Origin: Neoceratodus forsteri
Taxonomy: Eukaryota > Chordata > Ceratodontiformes > Ceratodontidae
Reading direction: 5' to 3'
DNA length: 64,000 bases
Assembly (NCBI GenBank): GCA_016271365.2
Contig: CM057449.1
Span: forward strand, 1,566,636,501 to 1,566,700,500
Shown: piece by piece, positions 33,750 to 45,655 of the stretch
Position numbering within the stretch: the stretch's first letter is position 1
How the letters are laid out: the number at the start of each line of letters is the position of its first letter
Made by a program: the position numbers and the translations under genes
The notes under the pieces: model-generated
Seen by the model: only the letters and a program-made list of their open reading frames with translations
Told to the model about the DNA's origin: nothing
The model's database searches: none

Positions 33750-34235
33750 AAGTGAAATGTCACTTATGTGGTATCCATAGGTGGGAGGGCAGGCACTCTG
33801 GGCCCTGTGCTCCCACCCATCCATCAGTGTAATGGCATAGTATAGGAGGGCCCTGTGCTCACAGTTTTGCATAATGGGATGCATATTTGGGAGCACTGGC
33901 CCTCTGCACCCTGTGCTTCTACCCACCTGTAAGTGTAGAGACATAGTGCCTGAGGGCCCTGTGCACCCAAGTATTGCAAAATGATATCCATGGGTGGGAG
34001 CATGCACTCCCACCTACCTAGAAGTATAGAAAAATAGCACATGAGGGCCCTGTGCTTTTGATTTTGCATAATCAGATCCATACTCTGGGCTCTGCGCTCC
34101 CACCCATCCATGAGTGTAGAGGCATAGCTTAGGAGGGCCCAGTGCTCCCAGTTTAGAATAAATGGTATGCATAGATGGGAGCACCTACCCTCTGGGTCAT
34201 GCACTCTGACTTACCCACAAGTACAGATACATAGC
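33750..34235 (+). repeat. Tandem array, about five ~80-120-bp units
   Basis: The units share ATAGGTGGGAG..., CTCTGGGCCCTGTGCTCCCACCCATCCATNAGTGTA, GCATAG and GAGGGCCCTGTGCTC. The array abuts copy E through CTTTTTGAGAAAG, mirroring the array-foldback junction at 30.8 kb. Confidence 0.8.
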
Positions 34236-34699
34236 AGAGGTCTAGAGGCATTCCAAGTAACCCCCATAATGCTTATTTGGCAATATCTCAGTAACCATAG
34301 AAACTGTGGAAAAAATTATTTTACAGTTGTATTCATGACCTAGCTACCTCCATGCACCTTCCAACTTCTAGTACCATCCTTGTCGTCAGCACCCCATTTT
34401 TCCTTTTGCCCTGTCTCCTCACTGCCTCCATTCTAATTCTCATCTCTCCTCACTACTACTAACTTGTTTTTCCTTCTATTGGTACCCTTGGAATTTGTCT
34501 CCCTTTGGGTTCTTCCTGCTGACAACTCTAGTTTTGGGGGGGCAGTTTATGTCTCCCTGTTTCCTTCTGCCACCCCACTCAGATAGCTTAAATACTCACC
34601 AATGTAACATTTAAACTGTTCACTGAGGACCACCGTTCCCCTTCTGGATGGATGCAACAGAACTGAAACAGAAGAAGCCTGGAGGCACCTCAGGAAAAA
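34236..34699. other. No gene recognised; possible 5' part of the plus-strand L1
   Basis: Pyrimidine-rich DNA without a domain-like frame. It precedes the first recognisable L1 ORF2 words and may belong to the same element. Confidence 0.35.
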
Positions 34700-36079
34700 A
34701 TAATATGATGGAGGCCCCAGAGCAGCATGACTTCTTACTCATGGAGTGAGGGGATTTTGGCTGACAGCCGCGATACCAAAAATCAAACACCCTGAGACAC
34801 ATGTACTAACTAGAGACATAGGTTCCATAGCAGAAACTTTCACCACCTGTCATAGAAAATTGCACAGTTCCAACCACCCAGCTCGACCAGACCAACCTCT
34901 AAATTTATCTGGCTGATGTTTGTCTTCCTGGCTTAGCGAAGACACTAAAGAAGCATTAGTAGCTTCTATTTTGGAATTGGAGGTACATGTGACATTCGAA
35001 CATCTGAAGGCTGAGAAATGCCCAGGCCTGGATGGCTATCCTTAAACATTTTTCTTAGGAGATATCCCTCCCTTCCTCAGAATGGCTGATTCTCTAATGG
35101 ACAGAGCCACCTCTCCACCACTGTAGAGCTAAGCAGTGATCTCCATGATTTCCAAGGTTGGGAAGCCCTGTTACGCCGTGCATCTTCTAGGCCGACATTG
35201 GTGTCAAACACTGATTATAAGCTTTTTTTGTCCATACTTGGCAAAAAGATTAGGCACCCTTCCCTACCCCCAACTGATACACCCTGATCAGACAATTTTC
35301 GTTAGATCTAGACAAACAATGCACAGCACTAAGAGGTCACTTTCCATCCTTAATCATGCTGCAGTGACTGATTCCCCCCTCCTTGCCCTCAGGCTTGATG
35401 TGGAGAAGCATTTGACTGTATTTTGGTTCCTTCTTCATGCCATGCTGACATGGCTTGGCTCCCTGCCTTTATAGACCTTCTGTTCCAGATTTATAGGGCA
35501 CTGCAAGCACAGGTCCATGCCAACAGTCACCTGTCCTCATGATTTGAGTTGCACTGGAGCATGTGTCAGGGGTGTTCCCTCTCAACTTTTCTTTTCAGCA
35601 TTTATATTGAACCTCTGGCACAGGCTACCTGGCAACATGATAATATACAGGGGTATCAAGCACAATATGGGATGGAGAACCACATAGTGTTATATGTGGA
35701 TGATGTCCTCCAGTACCAATCCTCCCTGGACACAGATCTCCCAGCTGTCTGTCCCCTTTTACGTTCCTATGGGACTCTCTGGATACAAGCTTAATGAGAA
35801 AAGGACAGAGGCCTTAGCTGTAAACCATTGCCCCTTGCCCAACCTAAAGACCCTGTTCCCTTTTTGCTATGGGCTAGAACTCATGAAATACCAGGGGATC
35901 AATATGACAAGTACTGCTACCAGTTTTGTTCCACTGGAGGTGGAGCTACAGGAAGACTTGGATAGGTGGTTCATGTTGCCAATCTCTTTAGAAAGGAGGG
36001 TAAAAAACTATCAGAATGTTGGTTCTTCTTAAATTGTTATACCTATTCCAGACACTGTCTATACTGGTTGATACCAGAT
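34700..36079 (+). mobile_element. L1-type LINE (outer, old copy), left part with reverse transcriptase
   Basis: Translation with many frame changes gives an L1 ORF2. RDTKNQTP is seen at about 34,780. Then comes the reverse-transcriptase start (LKAEKCPGLDGYP, 35,010-35,045), a fingers/palm region, the catalytic YVDD in HIVLYVDDVLQ (35,680-35,715), and LPISLERRVKNYQ followed by LLYLFQTLSILVDTR at 35,975-36,079. It is dead: stops are frequent and the frame shifts several times. The reading ends abruptly at 36,079, where the hAT-like insertion begins, and resumes at 49,360. Confidence 0.8.
36072..36079 (+). repeat. 8-bp target-site duplication, left copy (TACCAGAT)
   Basis: It is identical to 49352-49359. 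Removing everything between the two copies lets the L1 frame read straight on. Confidence 0.8.
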
Positions 36080-36428
36080 TAAGGGTGCCAAGTTTTGAAA
36101 AATATTGTGGGTGCTCAGAGCAGTTGGAGAAAGGCCGGGGGTCTGGGGGACAACTTAAGCCAAGATGACATGTTTTGTGGCCCTGTTGGGACTTTGGGAG
36201 ACCCCAGGCTAGCTCCCACACAGCAATACAGCACTGGCATGTCTGTATCTCCCTCTCCCCCTGAGCTGTAGCCTGTTAGGTGGTAGGCTACTGGGCTGGA
36301 GTGGGAGATAACAACTGACTTCCCTTCCCAACATAGCACAAAAAATCAAATGTATTACAGGGAAGGGGATGCAAAGATCATAACTCTTGTGACTCATTTC
36401 AAAGCCCTTTTTATGGCTGTGGGAGGAG

Positions 36429-36670
36429 CCTACAGTCATTTTGCTATCTGTAGCTGGAAAATGGAGTTTCATGGAACACACGTTTTGGACATTTCTATGT
36501 ATCCTTCCATACCAACTGAAATAAAATATTCCCTCCTTTCTGTTAAGAATGTTGGATACATAACTTTAAGCTACTTATCAGATGCCATTAGGAAACAAAC
36601 AGCTTGTTAACAACTTGTTAAATATTTATTAAATATTAGTTGCCTATGAAACAGGAGATTTGCACATTTA
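36429..36670 (+). repeat. Satellite unit 1, left part (interrupted by L1)
   Basis: It runs from GCCTACAGTCATTTTGCTA to the L1 target site. The remainder of the unit continues at 44,796-44,932. The joined unit (~379 bp) is closely matched by unit 2 at 44,933-45,301. Confidence 0.85.
36655..36670 (+). repeat. 16-bp target-site duplication of the inner L1, left copy
   Basis: GAGATTTGCACATTTA is identical at 44780-44795. It abuts the short poly-T that is the L1 poly-A tail on the minus strand. Confidence 0.92.
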
Positions 36671-36930
36671 TTTTTTTTGCAGTTTAAAGTTTATTAATTT
36701 TTTGTCCACAATACCAACAAAGTAGACATGAGTACATACAAACCATTCACTTTAGACATTTATAAGTCTTAAGTCTGCTATATCCCCTCCCATCAAACCC
36801 AACCATCCCTTTCCCAGCATTCCCCACACCCTACCTGCTAGGACAATAAGAAAGTAATGTAACATATTGAGATCTATCCCTTCAATGTAATCTAGTGGAG
36901 TTAATAAAGCATACCGGATATGAACCTATC

Positions 36931-39900
36931 CTAAAGTGAGTAGAGGGCATAGAGGGGGTCCCATATCTTTTTATATGTAATCATAGTATTGCTCAAATTA
37001 GCAATAGCCTTCTCAGTGCGTAGATTTGCCAGGATTTCTGCTAACCACTCACTATAAGAAATCTCCTGTTGGTCCAGCCAATGTCGTAGGACCAACTTCT
37101 TAACAGACATAGCGATGAGTGTTATATAATATTTCCGATTGTGAACTTTTATACCGGAAAGATCCCCCAGGAGGCAAATTTTGGGAGTAAATAAATCCTT
37201 AAGACTCAGAAGGGGATCCACAAGCTGCTTAATATTATTCCACAAAGGGAGTATTTTTGGACATGCCCAGAAAATATGCAATAAGGTTCCTTCCTGTTGT
37301 TGACATCTTACACATAAACTGGTAGTCTTTAAACCCAATTTAATCAGTTTACGAGGAGTATAATAAGCATTATGTAAAATAGAGAGCTGCATTATTCTTA
37401 ATCTGTCCTGTTTGATGAAATGATGGCAGGTGTGCCAAATAGTTGTCTGGTTAATATTCCGGTCTGGAAAAAATTATTCCCATAGACCAGAGGGTCCAAA
37501 ACAGTCAGGAAACTTCCAAAGGAACAATGTGCTGTAAATTTTGGATATCACCTTAGGGCCACCACTCCATTTACTCAATTCATTACGGAATGGAATAGGG
37601 TGCCCTATCCCAGGTTTGTGACCAAATGATCGTACCAATGCGTGCCTGAGTTGAATTAGTCTGAATGTGTATTTATTAAAAATACCATGTTTGGCAGTAA
37701 TTTCTTGGATTGAAAGCCGAGTGTTATGATCATTAATCAACCCCGAAATCTCCAAGTCCTGTAATAAAGGGAGCCAGGACTGGAGAATCGATTTGCCCGC
37801 TATTTTGAGGTTAAGATTGCCTACTATCGGTTGATTAAGATCTTTAGTGTGATCATACCTGAGAATCGGGGAAATCTGCGCATGTATTTTTAAAGATGTA
37901 GAAACTGTCATATTTTTGAGTTTTATCGGGAGAAGACTCTCCCTAATGTGTAGTAGCCCCTTGGAATTTAACACGGACATCCGTATTAATGCCAGCTCAA
38001 TTTTAAGCCAGGCAGGGGTTGTGTGTAGATACTCTTGAGATATCAATTGCATGTACTTATTGACATGCGATACCCAAAAGTAGAGACACACATTTGGAAG
38101 CCTCAAGCCCCCTTTACTCTTAGGGGCCGTCAAAGTATGATAGGCTATATGGGGAGACTTGTTTAACCAGAGAAATTTAGTAAACAGCGATCATAGTTTC
38201 TTGAACCAGGATAGAGGGAGCCAGATATCAAGCATGGAAAGAGGTTATAGTAGGCGCGCGGGAACACGTTCATTTTAATTAAATTTACTCTTCCCCATAG
38301 TGAAATAGATAAGGATGCCCATCTATTTAAATCTTGAGTGATATTATTTACCAAAACATCCAAATTTAACCTGATAATTTGTTTGGAGCTACGGGACAAC
38401 TCTATACCAAGATATCTGAGGGAGTCTTGTTTCCAATTAAGCCCAAAGGTTGCAATACCTGATCTGAAAAGCCTATGATTAAGCGGGAATACCGTTGTTT
38501 TACCAATATTTAATATATAATTGGACATTCTACCGAAGGTATCAATGATATCCAGCATATGTGGTACAGCTTTGTAATCTTCTAATTAGTGGCTCAAGAT
38601 AGAGATTAAATAGTAATTGGGATAGAGGACATCCCTGCCTAGTACCAGAATAAAGGGCAAAATTTTTGGAAATCACCCCATTTCCTGAGACTCTCACAGA
38701 AGATAATTTGTACAATGCTCGTATCCAGCTTATAAAATCAGCTGGAAAACCAAAGGCTTCCAACACCTGGAAAAGATAGTCCCAATGTACCCTGTCAAAT
38801 GCCTTCTCTGCATCCAGGGAGACCAACGCCGCAGGGTAGGGTGCATCCCTGGACACAGAGAAGACATGCAACAGAGTCCTTAAGTGATTGGCTGGTGATC
38901 TACCCTTCAGGAGCCCGGCCTGTTCTGAACCTATCAGAGTGTCCATTACCTTTTCAAGTTGAATGGCCAACAATTTGGACAGGATTTTTATATCCCGATG
39001 TATTAACGATATAGGACGGTAATTAGTTACACAATTGGGAGGTCTACCAGCTTTAGGGATCAGGACAATCATGGCTTCGAATAACGATGGGTCCATGTCT
39101 GCACCCGATAGAATACACTGGTACAGGGAGAGAAGCATTACTATTAATTGAGTCTGGAATTTTTTATAAAATAAAGCTGAGTACCCATCTATCCCCGGGG
39201 TTTTGTGCAGTGGTAGGTCTTTAATAACCACAGCGCTTTCCGCAGCAGTTATCGGCGCTCAAAGTCTATTTTGTTGTTCTGGCGAAAGCTGGGGTAGATC
39301 AGAATCCTGTAGATAAGCCTGCAATTGTTGTATTGTAGGGGGGGACTGCATGGGGCCGTATAAGTCCTTATAATAACTGGTGAACTCTCTTATAATGTCC
39401 TTTGGATGTGTTTTAAGGGAGCCATCTTGCAAGGAGAGTATAGAGGTAATATAGCGAAATGATTCCATTTGTTTGACCCTAAGTGCCAATAACCGACCAG
39501 CCTTTTCCCCTTGGTCAGTATATGAAGCTTGGGTTTTTAAAATGGAATAATCTGCCTTCTCGTGAAGGAGTTCCATATATGCAGCTATGCAGCTCTCAGC
39601 TTGATTAGATTCTGCCGGGGAGCAAGAGAAAGATATTCCTCTAGCATCTTAATTTGAAAGAGCAATTGGGCCAATCTATGATTGGACATCTTTTTCCTGT
39701 GTGTGGCTATGCTGATCAAGACCCCACGGAGGTATGCCTTGAAGGCCCCCCACAACATGTCTGGCCTACCTTGGGGATCATTATTGGACTGGCAAAAAAT
39801 ATCGATCTGCTCTTGTATCTGCTTGCTAAGAGAAGCATCTTTTAGTAATAAATCATTTAATTTCCACCTGGAACCTCGTTTTGGGAGGGAGGTCATTGAG

Positions 39901-40125
39901 ACCAAGCAGGAGACAATGGAGTGATCTGACGGGGTCCCTGGTAGAATCGAGGAATCCAGTGTTCCGGATATAAGAGAGTGGGAGAAAAATATATAATCGA
40001 TCCTCGATGGGGATAAGTGAACTGGAGAAACAAAGGTAAATTTCCTGTCCCGGGGATGTACAATCCGCCAGATATCGCATATTCCGGTCTGTTCAAGAAA
40101 CTCCCGGAATGCCCTTTGGGCCTTT
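36931..40125 (-). pseudogene. Inner L1 ORF2: endonuclease C-terminal part, reverse transcriptase and C-terminal region
   Basis: After the CR1 interruption, the frame resumes with AFREFLEQTGICDIWR and the endonuclease end (SRIDYIFFS, PSDHSIVSC at 40,040-39,900). The reverse transcriptase follows: LPLHKTPGIDGYSALFYKKF, VLIPKAGRPPNCVTNYRPIS, LVSLDAEKAFDRVHWDYLF and GTRQGCPLSQLLFNLYLEPL. Right after this, near 38,565, the sequence jumps to PHMLDIIDTFGRMSNYILN: the segment holding the catalytic YADD is missing. Downstream come LPISLWGRVNLIKMNVFPR and KGGLRLPNVCLYFW. The C-terminal zinc-knuckle-like region (CVRCQQQEGTLLHIFWACP) lies near 37,290. Frame changes occur at about 39,580, 39,250, 38,560, 38,140 and 37,420. 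Confidence 0.88.
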
Positions 40126-42280
40126 AGGAGGGCTGACTTTGGCAAGATGGGAGAGTGCCTCAGAAAAGCACTAGCAAACAGGCTAGAAGGAGGTGTGGAG
40201 CAACAATGGGGAATTATCAAAACTGCCATCACAGAAGCAACAAGCCTTTGTGTGAAGCAAATGAACAAATCAAAATGAAAGAAAAAGCCACTATGGTTCT
40301 CAAAAGAGGTGGCTGTGAAAGTCAGGAAGAAAAAGATAGCATTCCGGAAGTATAAGGAAACACAGAAGGAGCAGGACAGACAGTTGTACCAGTTAAGGCA
40401 GAAGGAAGCAGGGAGGGAAGTCAGAATAGCAAAGGCCCAAACTGAGGAAAAGATAGCCAACTCAGTTAAGAAGGGGATAAAACCTTTATAGGTACATCAA
40501 TGACGTGAAAGACAAAGGGAGGGATAGTGAGGCTGAATAGAATGAACAGTGGGTGGGCAGAGGGGGACAGTGAAAAAGCCGGAATACTGAATGAATATTT
40601 CTGCTCAGTATTCACAAAAGAGGAGGGGGAAGTGCCTAATCCAATTAACAGATAGGGGGGTTGATCCCAGTCCTTTCACAGAAGAAAGGGTTCTGCAAGA
40701 ACTCCTAAAACTGAAGGTGGACAAAGCAAAGGGTCCTGATGGAATTCACCCCAGAATTCTAAAATAATTAAGGGAGGAACTAGTGAAACCACTGGCTACT
40801 CTTTTTAATAAATCATGGGAGGATGGTGTGGTACCCGAGGACTGGAGGAAGGCGGATGTGATTCCCCTTCACAAAAGTGGGTCCAAGACAGAGGCAGGAA
40901 ACTACAGACCTGTCAGTATGACCTCTGTGGTAGGGAAAGTGATGGAATCACTTCTGAAGGAAAGAATAATTGAGTACCTAGAAGCCAGTGGAGCACAGGA
41001 CCCAAGGCAGCATGGGTTCACAATGGGAAGGTCATGTCAGACGAATCTAATAGATTTCTTTGACTGGGTGACCAAAGTAGTAGACCAGGGAGGGGCTGTG
41101 GACATGGCCTACCTAGACTTTAGCAAGGCATTTGACACAGTCCCACACAAAAGATTAATAATCAAATTAATCAGCCTGGGAGTGGGACCCAGGGTGGTAG
41201 CCTGGGTAAAACATAGACTGGACAACAGGATACAGAAGGTAATTGTAAATGGAGTCCATTCTGAAGAAAGGGGGGTTACTAGTGGGGTACCGCAGGGTTC
41301 AGTATATGGTCCAGTCCTTTTTAATGTCTTCATCAGTGACATTGTAGAGGGACTGGTAGGAAAAGTATGCCTTTTGCAGATGACACAAAATCTGCAACAG
41401 GTTGATACACAAGGAGGTGGAAAGGATGAAAAGGACTGCATGTTGAGGAATGGCCAGAAGTATGGCAGCTAGGATTCAATGCAAAGAAGTGCAAATAATG
41501 CACCTGGGAAACAAGAACCCAGGGAAGAATACACAATGGGTGGGAGGTAGTAAAAAACAACAAAAAGGAAAGGGACCTGGGGTAATCATATCAGATGACC
41601 TTAAGGTTAGCAAGCAATGTGAGAAGGCAGTAGGGAGGGCTGGGGTACCCTGGGATGTATAGGGAGAGGCATCAGCAGCAGAAAACAGGAAGTTGTTATC
41701 CTCTGTACAGACAGTTTGTGAGACCCCATCTGGAGTACTGTGTCCAGTTCTGGAGACCCCATCTCCGCAAGGACATAGACAGGATAGAGGCAGTCCAGAG
41801 GAGGCAACCAAAATGGTGCAGGGTCTGCAAGAGAAGCCGTATGAGGAGAGACTAAAGGAGCTTAATATGTATACCCTTGAGGAAAGAAGGAGAGGGGGAC
41901 ATGATAGAAACTTTTAAGTACCTCAGTGGAATCAACAAAGTCCAAGAGGGTAGCATTTTTCAGAAAAAGAGACTTGCAAGAACAAGGGACACAATTTAAA
42001 GATAGAAGGAGGCGGTTCAGGGGCAATGTGAGGAGTATTATTTCACAGAGAGGGTAGTGGATGCATGGAACAGCCTCTTGAGGAGGTTGTGGGGTCTAAA
42101 ACTGTGGGAGAATTCAAGAATGCATGGGACAGACATAAGGCAATTCTTGTGGGGGGTAGGAAGAAATAGGCTGTTGGTTAACTAGGATCTGCAGCCTATC
42201 CTGTAGGTAGGGAAATGGGCAGACTAGATGGGCCTAGCGGTCCTTATCTGCCATCAAAGTCTATGTTTCTATGTTTCCAT
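40126..42280 (+). mobile_element. 5'-truncated CR1 LINE nested in the L1 endonuclease
   Basis: It starts in the linker after the endonuclease (RRADFGKMGE) and runs to the tail with repeated TATGTTTC at 42,280. The plus orientation is opposite to the host L1. It splits the L1 endonuclease between GGDFNLVYDLILDQ (42,320) and KAQRAFREFLEQTGI (40,125). No target-site duplication is obvious, as is usual for CR1. Boundaries are good to about 10 bases. Confidence 0.9.
40783..41472 (+). pseudogene. CR1 ORF2 reverse transcriptase (best preserved in the window)
   Basis: A continuous frame of 229 codons covers most of the reverse transcriptase: [65 protein letters not shown] and [20 protein letters not shown]. 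The catalytic FADD is present in the DNA (41,373-41,384), but in a neighbouring frame because of a one-base frameshift just before it. The thumb and C-terminal region ([18 protein letters not shown]) follow in other frames to about 42,150. Upstream, a basic linker (VAVKVRKKKIAFRKYKETQK) and KGPDGIHPRIL (40,730) are also seen, with a stop before 40,783. Confidence 0.88.
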
Positions 42281-42289
42281 GGGCAGGAG

Positions 42290-42773
42290 AAACAGCCATT
42301 TTCTGTGGATTCTATTGGTCCAAAATCAGATCATATACTAGGTTAAAGTCTCCCCCTATGATTATAGGTGTGGAGAGGTGGGGTTGTAAAACTTGTGTTA
42401 ACTGGGTGAAAAACTCAGGTGTATCATTATTGGGTCCATATACATTACCCACCACTATTTCTTTGTTGTAAAGTAAGCCCTGAACAAAAACATATCTGCC
42501 TCCTGGATCTCTGAAAATATTAATGGTATTAAATGGGATTGTTCTGCGAATGAGGATCATTACTCCACAGCTATTTGTGGTTCCCTCTGCACTGAAAAAT
42601 TTATCAAACTGCTGCCTACGAAGCTGGGACACTTCTACGTCCAACAGATGTGTTTCCAGAACACAGACAATATCTATGTTCAATAACATTAAGTGATGTA
42701 ACACTTGGTATTGTTTCCTCCTCTTTCTGCCCCCTCTGATGTTCCATGTTGCAAAACGTACACTGTTAGCCAT
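42290..42773 (-). pseudogene. Inner L1 ORF2 start: endonuclease N-terminal part
   Basis: The frame begins MANSVRFATWNIRGG at 42,773, the typical start of an L1 endonuclease. It continues with the catalytic Glu region VCVLETHLL, VGNVYGPNNDTPEF and IIIGGDFNLVYD. It is cut off by the CR1 insertion near 42,290, and the rest lies at 40,125 and below. The enzyme nicks T/A-rich target DNA, and the AT-rich site at 36,670 fits this. Confidence 0.9.
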
Positions 42774-43750
42774 GATATCTAATTAATGGGGCCACGGTCT
42801 CCAACTCCTGAACAAGGAATCCTGTGAAAACCCAAATTCTGGTAGTCTCAGCATTAGTATGATCCTAGCAGATAACCTCCCCTCCCCACCATCCCCCTTC
42901 CCAATATGTAATAACAAAAATTAAAACTAGAAAACATCCTCCTTAGGAACTCCCAACTTCTTCTCCCTCCTATCATAGGCACATGGTACTGCTAGTCCTG
43001 TGCCAGTCTCAAGGGATCCCCCTCCCGCCACCCAGGAACTAGAACAAACAACCGTTATAATCCGGACTGAAGACGCTAACTGTATATAAATCCCAAGCAC
43101 CTAGAGATATAAAGAGTAGAGTTACACAGATGCATGTGACCATACAGAAACGTTCACAGACTCCACTGGTTATTTATATGGGGTCACATAGGGAAGCCCC
43201 CTAAAGCTGTAAAAGTACACATATTCCATCTCTCCATGTCCTGCTCCCCCTGCACCAGACCAGATGGGCTCTTGTAGAGCATGCCATTGAAACACCAAGA
43301 TGACCTCCACAGAGAGATGATCGTCATCTCTACCAATATGTGTGAGTGGAGAGTGCCCTCTACTGGAAAAATCGTGTGACAGCATTTCCAATTTAACTGC
43401 AAAAATTTAACATTAACCCGAACCAAGCAATTATTAAATATCACACCCACCTTCATGATTAAACACATATGAACAACAGAGGTGGTTATCATTGCAGGAA
43501 ATAACCCAATCTGGTGGCAGGGGAGCCAAAAGAAAGTGTGAGGGTATACAGCGCCCCGAACAAACCCACAGGAATATCTACAATTCCAGTCTTGCTGAAG
43601 AAGAAAATGAATATCCCTCAAATCCACGATGTATTGGAAACATGTACAGAGATACTATAAATGGCCTCAACAAATCTTAAATGTCAAATTAAACTTGCTT
43701 TGCAGCCCTTCCATCCGAACGCAGAGAAGCTCCAGTGGTTCTTCCCAAAG

Positions 43751-44620
43751 TCACTTAAAGAGATCAGGGAGCTCCTTCCGTAGCACCTTTAAGGCGGGTT
43801 CAATTTCATCAAAGGACGACCAGGTACCCGAGATCATAACCTGAAAACGAGCAGGGTACCCCATTCTAAACTTTATGCCCATGAGCTTCGTTACAATGGG
43901 ATGGAACATAGCCCTCCTTTGCCTCACCGTAGCCAAGAGATCCTGAGTTATGCGTATCTTGTTTCCTTCCTAGAGCACCTGATCTAACTCCTTAATTTTG
44001 GCAAGAAGGAATTGCTTTTCTTGGAAGTTGAGAAATTTAAATATCAAAGGTCAGGGTGGTTGACCAGAGGCAGACATCAGTCGTAGCGCTCTATGAGCCC
44101 TTTCAATTATATAGGAGGCTCCAAAGGGAGAGGGACCAGCGAGCTTCTCAATTAGCTTCTGTACGAACAGCAGGGTATTATTGCCTTCTTCTTTTTCCGG
44201 AATACCCAAAACCATAATATTATTTCTGCGGCTTCTCCCCTCTAGATCTTCAACTTTCTGTTCCAATTTCTTGATGCACTGTCGATTTTCTACTGTAACA
44301 TTATCAATACGGTCTGCTTTCTTCTCCATAGAGATAAGCCGAGCCTCTGAATCTGCCATTCTAATTGATAAATCTTCGAGTGCCCCTGACATTCACTTAA
44401 CTTCAGCAGCCACTGATTTCAAATCTTCTCTAAATGGTTGCATTTCTTTTAGAAACAACTCTAGAGTGAGAGGAGTTGCATTTGAAATCGAGCTGTGGGA
44501 GGCGGTGGTAGTAGATTGCTTACCACCCCCTGTCGTCTGGGCCTTACTTCTTTTACCGGGTTTCTCCGGGGAGACAGGCGGGGTATGTCGGTGTATCGCA
44601 ACTCTCATTTCAGCTTCCAT
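43751..44620 (-). pseudogene. Inner L1 ORF1: RNA-binding coiled-coil protein
   Basis: The frame begins MEAEMRVAIHRHTPPVSPEK at 44,620. A coiled coil follows (RLISMEKKADRIDNVTVENR, then KLEQKVEDLEGRSRRNNIMV). The RRM-like core has RRNNIMVLGIPEKEEG and ERAHRAL. The C-terminal domain has FLNFQEKQFLLAKIK and RRAMFHPIVTKLMGIKFRMG. One stop separates the first 75 codons from the coiled coil, and further stops lie near 44,052 and 43,970. L1 ORF1 protein forms trimers that coat the element RNA. Confidence 0.85.
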
Positions 44621-44779
44621 TCTCAGCCCAAATCTCCAGCAGAAGAATCTAGACCTAAAATACTGGACTAATGATTGTTAAATTCTTGTTAGGGATTTGT
44701 TTAATTGAAATAAATGCCCTGAGAACTGGGAGCCAGGCCCAAGTGCTGCTACACAGTCTGCTGCATCATGTGATCCCCC

Positions 44780-44795
44780 GAGATTTGCACATTTA
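44780..44795 (+). repeat. 16-bp target-site duplication of the inner L1, right copy
   Basis: GAGATTTGCACATTTA, identical to 36655-36670. Confidence 0.92.
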
Positions 44796-45301
44796 AATAC
44801 TAAGCATTTAAACAGCTTCTTGATATTAGTTTAACTTGGGAATGTATTGTCTTTCAAGAAAGAGTCATACCTCATAAATGTCACCCTTTTCTCAGCAAGT
44901 CTATGATTTACACTGTTTTTTTAACCTCTGGAGCCTACAGCCCTCTTGCTATCTGTAGCTGGAAAATGGAGTATCGTGGAACACATGTTTTAAACTTTTC
45001 GATGTATCCTTCCATGCCAACTGAAATAAAATATTCTCTTCTTTCTGTTAAGAATGTTGGAGACATAATTCCAGGCTGCATATCAGATGCCATTAGAAAA
45101 CTGAAACAGCTTTTTGAACATTTGTTAAATATTGGTTGCCTATGAAACTGGAGATTTGCACAGTTAAATACTAAGCATTTAAACAGCTTCTTGATAATGG
45201 GTTGGCTTGGTAATGTATTGTCTTTCAAGAAAAAATTCATACTTCATAAATATCACCCTTTCCCCAGCAAATCCATGATTTACACTTTTTTTTGACTTCT
45301 A
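44796..45301 (+). repeat. Satellite unit 1 right part (to 44,932) and unit 2 (44,933-45,301)
   Basis: Unit 2 repeats unit 1 nearly word for word (GCTATCTGTAGCTGGAAAAT, TTCTGTTAAGAATGTTGGA, AAATACTAAGCATTTAAACA). Unit 2 has GAGATTTGCACAGTTAAATAC where the L1 went into unit 1, showing the empty site. Confidence 0.88.
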
Positions 45302-45426
45302 CAGACACTAGCTGATGAGCAGTTTCAGACTTATGCCAGGTCTTCAGTGAACTGCTTAGACTAAATATGTATCAATAAGAAGCCATTTTTTACTATCTTT
45401 TTGGGAAAAAATGTATTGAGCTACAG

Positions 45427-45655
45427 CAACACACACACACACACACTCTCTCTCTCTTTCTCTCTCGCTATACACACCAGCCTCATGGCCACAACATTCA
45501 AAATAAATATTGCATTCTAATATGTTATAAAGAAAAAATATGTTTTTGTCAGTGAACACAGTGACGTTCAGTTTAGAGTAGATTTTCTTTAACTATTTCT
45601 TAGCTTATATTTTGTACACACACACACACGCACGCACGCACACACACACACACCA
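45427..45655 (+). repeat. (CA)n(TC)n and (CA)n microsatellites
   Basis: CA then TC repeats at about 45,427-45,467 and CA repeats with CG variants at about 45,617-45,653. Both are followed by ATCCTCATGGCCACAA or CAGCCTCATGGCCACAA, so they belong to a local duplication. Confidence 0.9.

Larger units (their letters stand above)
36671..44779 (-). mobile_element. Full-length L1 retrotransposon (inner copy), split by CR1
   Basis: The minus-strand element starts GGGGGATCACATGATGCAGC at 44,779 and ends in a short A run at 36,671. A perfect 16-bp target-site duplication flanks it. It has a 5' UTR (~160 bp), ORF1, a ~1-kb spacer and ORF2. Without the CR1 at 40.1-42.3 kb it is about 6.0 kb, the normal size for L1. 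Both ORFs carry stops or frameshifts and the reverse-transcriptase active site is deleted, so it cannot move by itself. Confidence 0.92.

Noticed and set aside
36350..36610. Small open frames in both satellite units (36,350-36,610 and 44,903-45,145) as a duplicated gene
   Set aside because: The whole unit, including AT-rich non-coding parts, is duplicated, and frames differ by indels; no protein family is recognisable.
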